Source: Burkholderia plantarii
GTDB taxonomy: Bacteria; Pseudomonadota; Gammaproteobacteria; Burkholderiales; Burkholderiaceae
NCBI RefSeq assembly: GCF_001411805.1
Contig: NZ_CP007212.1
Span: 62,001 to 126,000, forward strand
Direction: 5' to 3'
Length of the DNA: 64,000 nucleotides
The translations under genes were made by a program, and so were the position numbers. Of this stretch, positions 61,359 through 64,000 are shown piece by piece. The notes beneath the pieces are model-generated. The model was not told the origin of the DNA. It did no database searches and saw only the letters and a list, made by a program, of their open reading frames with translations. How positions within the stretch are numbered: the stretch's first letter is position 1; the number at the start of each line of letters is the position of its first letter.

Positions 61359-63443
61359 ATGTCCGCAGGTCTCAATGCCGCTCAAAGCGAAGCGGTGCGC
61401 TATCTCGACGGTCCCTGCCTCGTGCTCGCCGGCGCCGGCAGCGGCAAGACGCGCGTGATCACGCAGAAGATTGCCCATCTGATCGAGAACAAGGGTTTCG
61501 AGCCGCGCCACATCGCGGCCGTGACGTTCACCAACAAGGCGGCCGCCGAAATGCGCGAGCGCGTCGGCAAGCTGCTCGAAGGCAAGACGCTGACCACGCC
61601 CGGCAAGGAAGGCCGCAAGGTGCCCGTCAACCAGCTGACGGTCTGCACCTTCCACTCGCTCGGGGTGCAGATCCTGCGCCAGGAAGCCGAGCACGTCGGG
61701 CTCAAGCCGCAGTTCTCGATCATGGATTCGGACGACTGCTTCGGCATGGTGCAGGAGCAGATCGGCACCACCGACAAGGGCCTGATCCGCAAGATCCAGA
61801 ACATCATCTCGCTCTGGAAGAACGGCCTGATCACGCCCGAAGAGGCCATGACGATCGCCGCCAACGAGGACGAGCATCAGGCCGCGCTCGTCTACCGCAA
61901 TTACGTGGCGACGCTGCATGCCTATCAGGCCGTCGATTTCGACGACCTGATCCGGCTGCCCACCGAGCTGTTCGCCAGCAACGAGCAGGTGCGCGACCGC
62001 TGGCAGAACAAGCTGCGCTATCTGCTGATCGACGAATACCAGGACACCAACGCCTGCCAGTACCAGCTGCTCAAGCTGCTGGCCGGCCCGCGCGCGGCGT
62101 TCACGGCGGTCGGCGACGACGACCAGGCGATCTACGGCTGGCGCGGCGCCACGCTGGAAAACCTCGCGCAGCTCGGCAAGGATTTCCCGAAGCTGCATCT
62201 GGTCAAGCTCGAGCAGAACTACCGCTCGACGGTGCGGATCCTGACCGCCGCGAACAACGTGATCGCCAACAACCCGAAGCTGTTCGAGAAGAAGCTGTGG
62301 TCCGAGCACGGCATGGGCGACACCATCACCGTCACGCCCTGCAACGACGAGGAGCACGAGGCCGAATCGGTGGTATTCCGGCTTTCGGCGCACAAGTTCG
62401 AACGGCGCACGCAGTTCCGCGACTACGCGATCCTCTATCGCGGCAACTTCCAGGCGCGCATCTTCGAGCAGGTGCTGCGCCGCGAGCGGATTCCCTACGT
62501 GCTGTCGGGCGGCCAGTCGTTCTTCGACAAGGCCGAGATCAAGGATCTGTGCGCCTACCTGCGCCTGATCGCCAACGCCGACGACGATCCCGCCTTCATC
62601 CGCGCCGTCACCACGCCGCGCCGCGGCATCGGCAACACCACGCTGGAGGCGCTCGGCTCGTTCGCCGGGCAGGCCAAGGTGTCGCTGTTCGAGGCCGTCT
62701 ACATGGGCGGCATCGAGGCGCGGCTGTCGGCGCGGCAGGTCGAGCCGCTGCGCATGTTCTGCGACTTCATCCAGCGCCTGACCGAGCGCGCCGACAAGGA
62801 TCCCGCCACCGTCGTGCTCGACGACATGATGGAGGCGATCCACTACGAGGCGTATCTGTACGACGCGTTCGACGAGCGCCAGGCGCAATCCAAGTGGCAG
62901 AACGTGCTGGAATTCCTCGAATGGCTCAAGCGCAAGGGCACCAAGCCCGAGGCCGAGGCCGTGGACGGCGAGGCCGAGGGTTTCCACAACGCCGACGGGC
63001 TCGCCGACACCGGCAAGAACCTGCTCGGGCTGATCCAGACCGTCGCGCTGATGTCGATGCTCGAGGGCAAGGAGGAGGATCCCGACGCGGTGCGGTTGTC
63101 CACCGTGCATGCCTCGAAGGGGCTCGAATACCCGCACGTGTTCCTGGTGGGGGTCGAGGAAGGCGTGATGCCGCACCGCGGCGGTTCGGAGGACGACGCG
63201 ATCGACGACGAGCGGATCGAGGAGGAGCGCCGCCTGATGTACGTGGCGATCACGCGTGCGCAGCGCAGCCTCCATCTGAACTGGTGCAAGAAGCGCAAGC
63301 GGGCGCGCGAGACGATCGTCTGCGAGCCGTCGCGCTTCATCGCCGAGATGGTGCTCGACGACGCGCCGCCGCCCACGCCGGAGGAGGCGCCGATGACGCC
63401 GAAGGACCGGCTGGCGAGCCTGAAGGCGTTGCTGCAGAAGTAA
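61359..63443 (+). CDS. rep: ATP-dependent DNA helicase Rep (UvrD/PcrA superfamily 1)
   Basis: 694 residues. Motifs in order: Ia region LNAAQSEAVRYLDGPCLVLA, Walker A GAGSGKTRVI (about 27-36), TFTNKAAAEMRERV, Walker B YLLIDEYQDTN, GDDDQAIYGWRGA, LEQNYRS, HASKGLEYPHVFLVG and YVAITRAQ. Closest in pattern to Rep, which clears protein roadblocks ahead of the fork and helps restart with PriA. Start ATG 61359 yields MSAGLNAAQ; the upstream frame is composition only. Confidence 0.95.
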   Translation: MSAGLNAAQSEAVRYLDGPCLVLAGAGSGKTRVITQKIAHLIENKGFEPRHIAAVTFTNKAAAEMRERVGKLLEGKTLTTPGKEGRKVPVNQLTVCTFHSLGVQILRQEAEHVGLKPQFSIMDSDDCFGMVQEQIGTTDKGLIRKIQNIISLWKNGLITPEEAMTIAANEDEHQAALVYRNYVATLHAYQAVDFDDLIRLPTELFASNEQVRDRWQNKLRYLLIDEYQDTNACQYQLLKLLAGPRAAFTAVGDDDQAIYGWRGATLENLAQLGKDFPKLHLVKLEQNYRSTVRILTAANNVIANNPKLFEKKLWSEHGMGDTITVTPCNDEEHEAESVVFRLSAHKFERRTQFRDYAILYRGNFQARIFEQVLRRERIPYVLSGGQSFFDKAEIKDLCAYLRLIANADDDPAFIRAVTTPRRGIGNTTLEALGSFAGQAKVSLFEAVYMGGIEARLSARQVEPLRMFCDFIQRLTERADKDPATVVLDDMMEAIHYEAYLYDAFDERQAQSKWQNVLEFLEWLKRKGTKPEAEAVDGEAEGFHNADGLADTGKNLLGLIQTVALMSMLEGKEEDPDAVRLSTVHASKGLEYPHVFLVGVEEGVMPHRGGSEDDAIDDERIEEERRLMYVAITRAQRSLHLNWCKKRKRARETIVCEPSRFIAEMVLDDAPPPTPEEAPMTPKDRLASLKALLQK

Positions 63444-63482
63444 GCCGGGGCGGGCGGCGCGCTTGCCGCCCGCGCCATGGGA

Positions 63483-63518
63483 ATCGGCCCGTGCCGCCGT
63501 TGGCGGACACGAGCCGAT
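63483..63518. terminator. Hairpin between convergent rep and cytochrome genes
   Basis: ATCGGC..CGTG.CCGCC / GGCGG.CACG..GCCGAT forms a long interrupted stem in the 114-bp convergent gap. It lacks a T-run, so it may be a weak or Rho-assisted terminator. Confidence 0.45.
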
Positions 63519-63557
63519 GCGTTGTTGAGGGGCGCGTGGCGACCGGCGCCGCTTCGT

Positions 63558-64000
63558 TTATTTCGCCGCGTTGACCATGTAGTCGACGGCGGCCTTCACG
63601 TCCTCGTCGGAGGCGTTCGAACCGCCCTTCGGCGGCATCGAGCCCTTGCCGTGCAGCGCGTAGTTGTAGATCTTGTCGATCGGATCGGCCAGGCGCGGCG
63701 CCCAGTCGGCCTTGTTGCCGAACTTCGGCGCGCCCAGCACGCCGGTGGCGTGGCAGGCCTGACAGGTCGAGTTGTAGAGCGCCTGCCCGGCGCCGCCCGC
63801 GGCGGGCACGGCGGCCGGTGCGGCGCCCGGTTTCGGCAGCGCGGCGATCGCGGCCATCGCGGCGGCCGCCTGCGTGTTCGCGGTGTCGGCGCCGCTCGCG
63901 CCCGAGGCTGCCGCGGCATCGGCCGCTGCGCCCGAGGCCGGTGCCGCGTTGGCGGCCGGCTGGGCCGGTTCCGCGAAGTTCGCGCCGGCGTGGTTCGCCA
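63558..64000 (-). CDS. c-type cytochrome (cytochrome c5-like), 5' end beyond the window
   Basis: The minus-strand frame is open to the window edge, so the N-terminus is missing. Visible order: an Ala/Pro-rich linker (AEPAQPAANAAPASG and similar, about 60 residues), then a compact haem domain GQALYNSTCQACHATGVLGAPKFG with the CxxCH haem site, GKGSMPPKGG supplying the axial Met, and AAVDYMVNAAK closing. This is the class I c5/c4-like size. An extended N-terminal part with a signal peptide or membrane anchor is expected. Probable electron carrier in the periplasm. Confidence 0.9.
   Translation of the reverse strand, partial: ANHAGANFAEPAQPAANAAPASGAAADAAAASGASGADTANTQAAAAMAAIAALPKPGAAPAAVPAAGGAGQALYNSTCQACHATGVLGAPKFGNKADWAPRLADPIDKIYNYALHGKGSMPPKGGSNASDEDVKAAVDYMVNAAK

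Overview
The window is high-GC (about two-thirds G+C), densely coded chromosomal DNA that looks like the main chromosome of a Burkholderia-type betaproteobacterium. The reasons are the gene order mnmG-rsmG-parA-parB followed by a complete F-type ATP synthase operon, three universal-type parS centromere sites next to them, and strongly Burkholderia-like protein sequences (HemE, PriA, PutA, GcvP). No insertion sequences, phage genes, tRNA, rRNA or CRISPR arrays were seen. The parS/parAB cluster implies that the window lies close to the replication origin.

Layout. 1-3.9 kb: the end of a branched-chain-amino-acid-type ABC transporter operon (ATPase, binding protein, two permeases). 3.9-5.3 kb: a gene-free, lower-GC stretch with a terminator and two parS sites. 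5.3-9.7 kb: mnmG, rsmG, parA and parB, with a third parS inside mnmG. 9.7-18.7 kb: an ion-transporter-like membrane protein, then atpIBEFHAGDC from a near-consensus sigma-70 promoter, ending in a strong terminator. 18.9-24 kb: an acyl-CoA synthetase, a probable structured small RNA on the minus strand, a periplasmic cyclohexadienyl dehydratase (PheC) and hemE, followed by an intergenic region with DnaA boxes. 24-34.2 kb: priA, a trifunctional putA with likely PutA operator sites, an amino-acid binding protein, an aminotransferase and a second binding protein. 34.3-38.8 kb: a PadR regulator and a metal-resistance unit (MerR-type regulator diverging from a His-rich P-type ATPase). 39-47.4 kb: ethanolamine catabolism without a microcompartment (permease, EutB, EutC, aldehyde dehydrogenase, AraC-type regulator). 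47.4-58.6 kb: a heptosyltransferase-like protein, a ThDP enzyme, and a glycine-degradation set (gcvT-gcvH-gcvP, an alginate-lyase-like secreted protein, sdaA) behind a tandem glycine riboswitch. 58.6-64 kb: an unusual repeat-rich intergenic region, a small lipoprotein, a Gfo/Idh/MocA oxidoreductase, Rep helicase and the start-truncated end of a c-type cytochrome gene.

How the parts fit. Three metabolic modules share nitrogen and carbon salvage: proline to glutamate (PutA), ethanolamine to acetate (EutBC plus aldehyde dehydrogenase), and glycine to serine to pyruvate (Gcv plus SdaA). Replication and segregation functions (ParABS, PriA, Rep) share the window with several DnaA-box-like sequence collections.

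The most unusual structure is at 58.75-59.05 kb. About nineteen degenerate copies of a GTGGATAAGC-like unit, spaced 11-12 bp apart (close to one helical turn), are followed directly by ten exact copies of a 7-bp repeat. This resembles a phased array of DnaA boxes next to a variable tandem repeat. Other items worth testing are the minus-strand RNA at 20.7-20.9 kb behind a 10-bp-phased triple repeat, and the oriC-like hemE-priA spacer. All functional statements rest on reading the sequence and on family knowledge; no database search was run.
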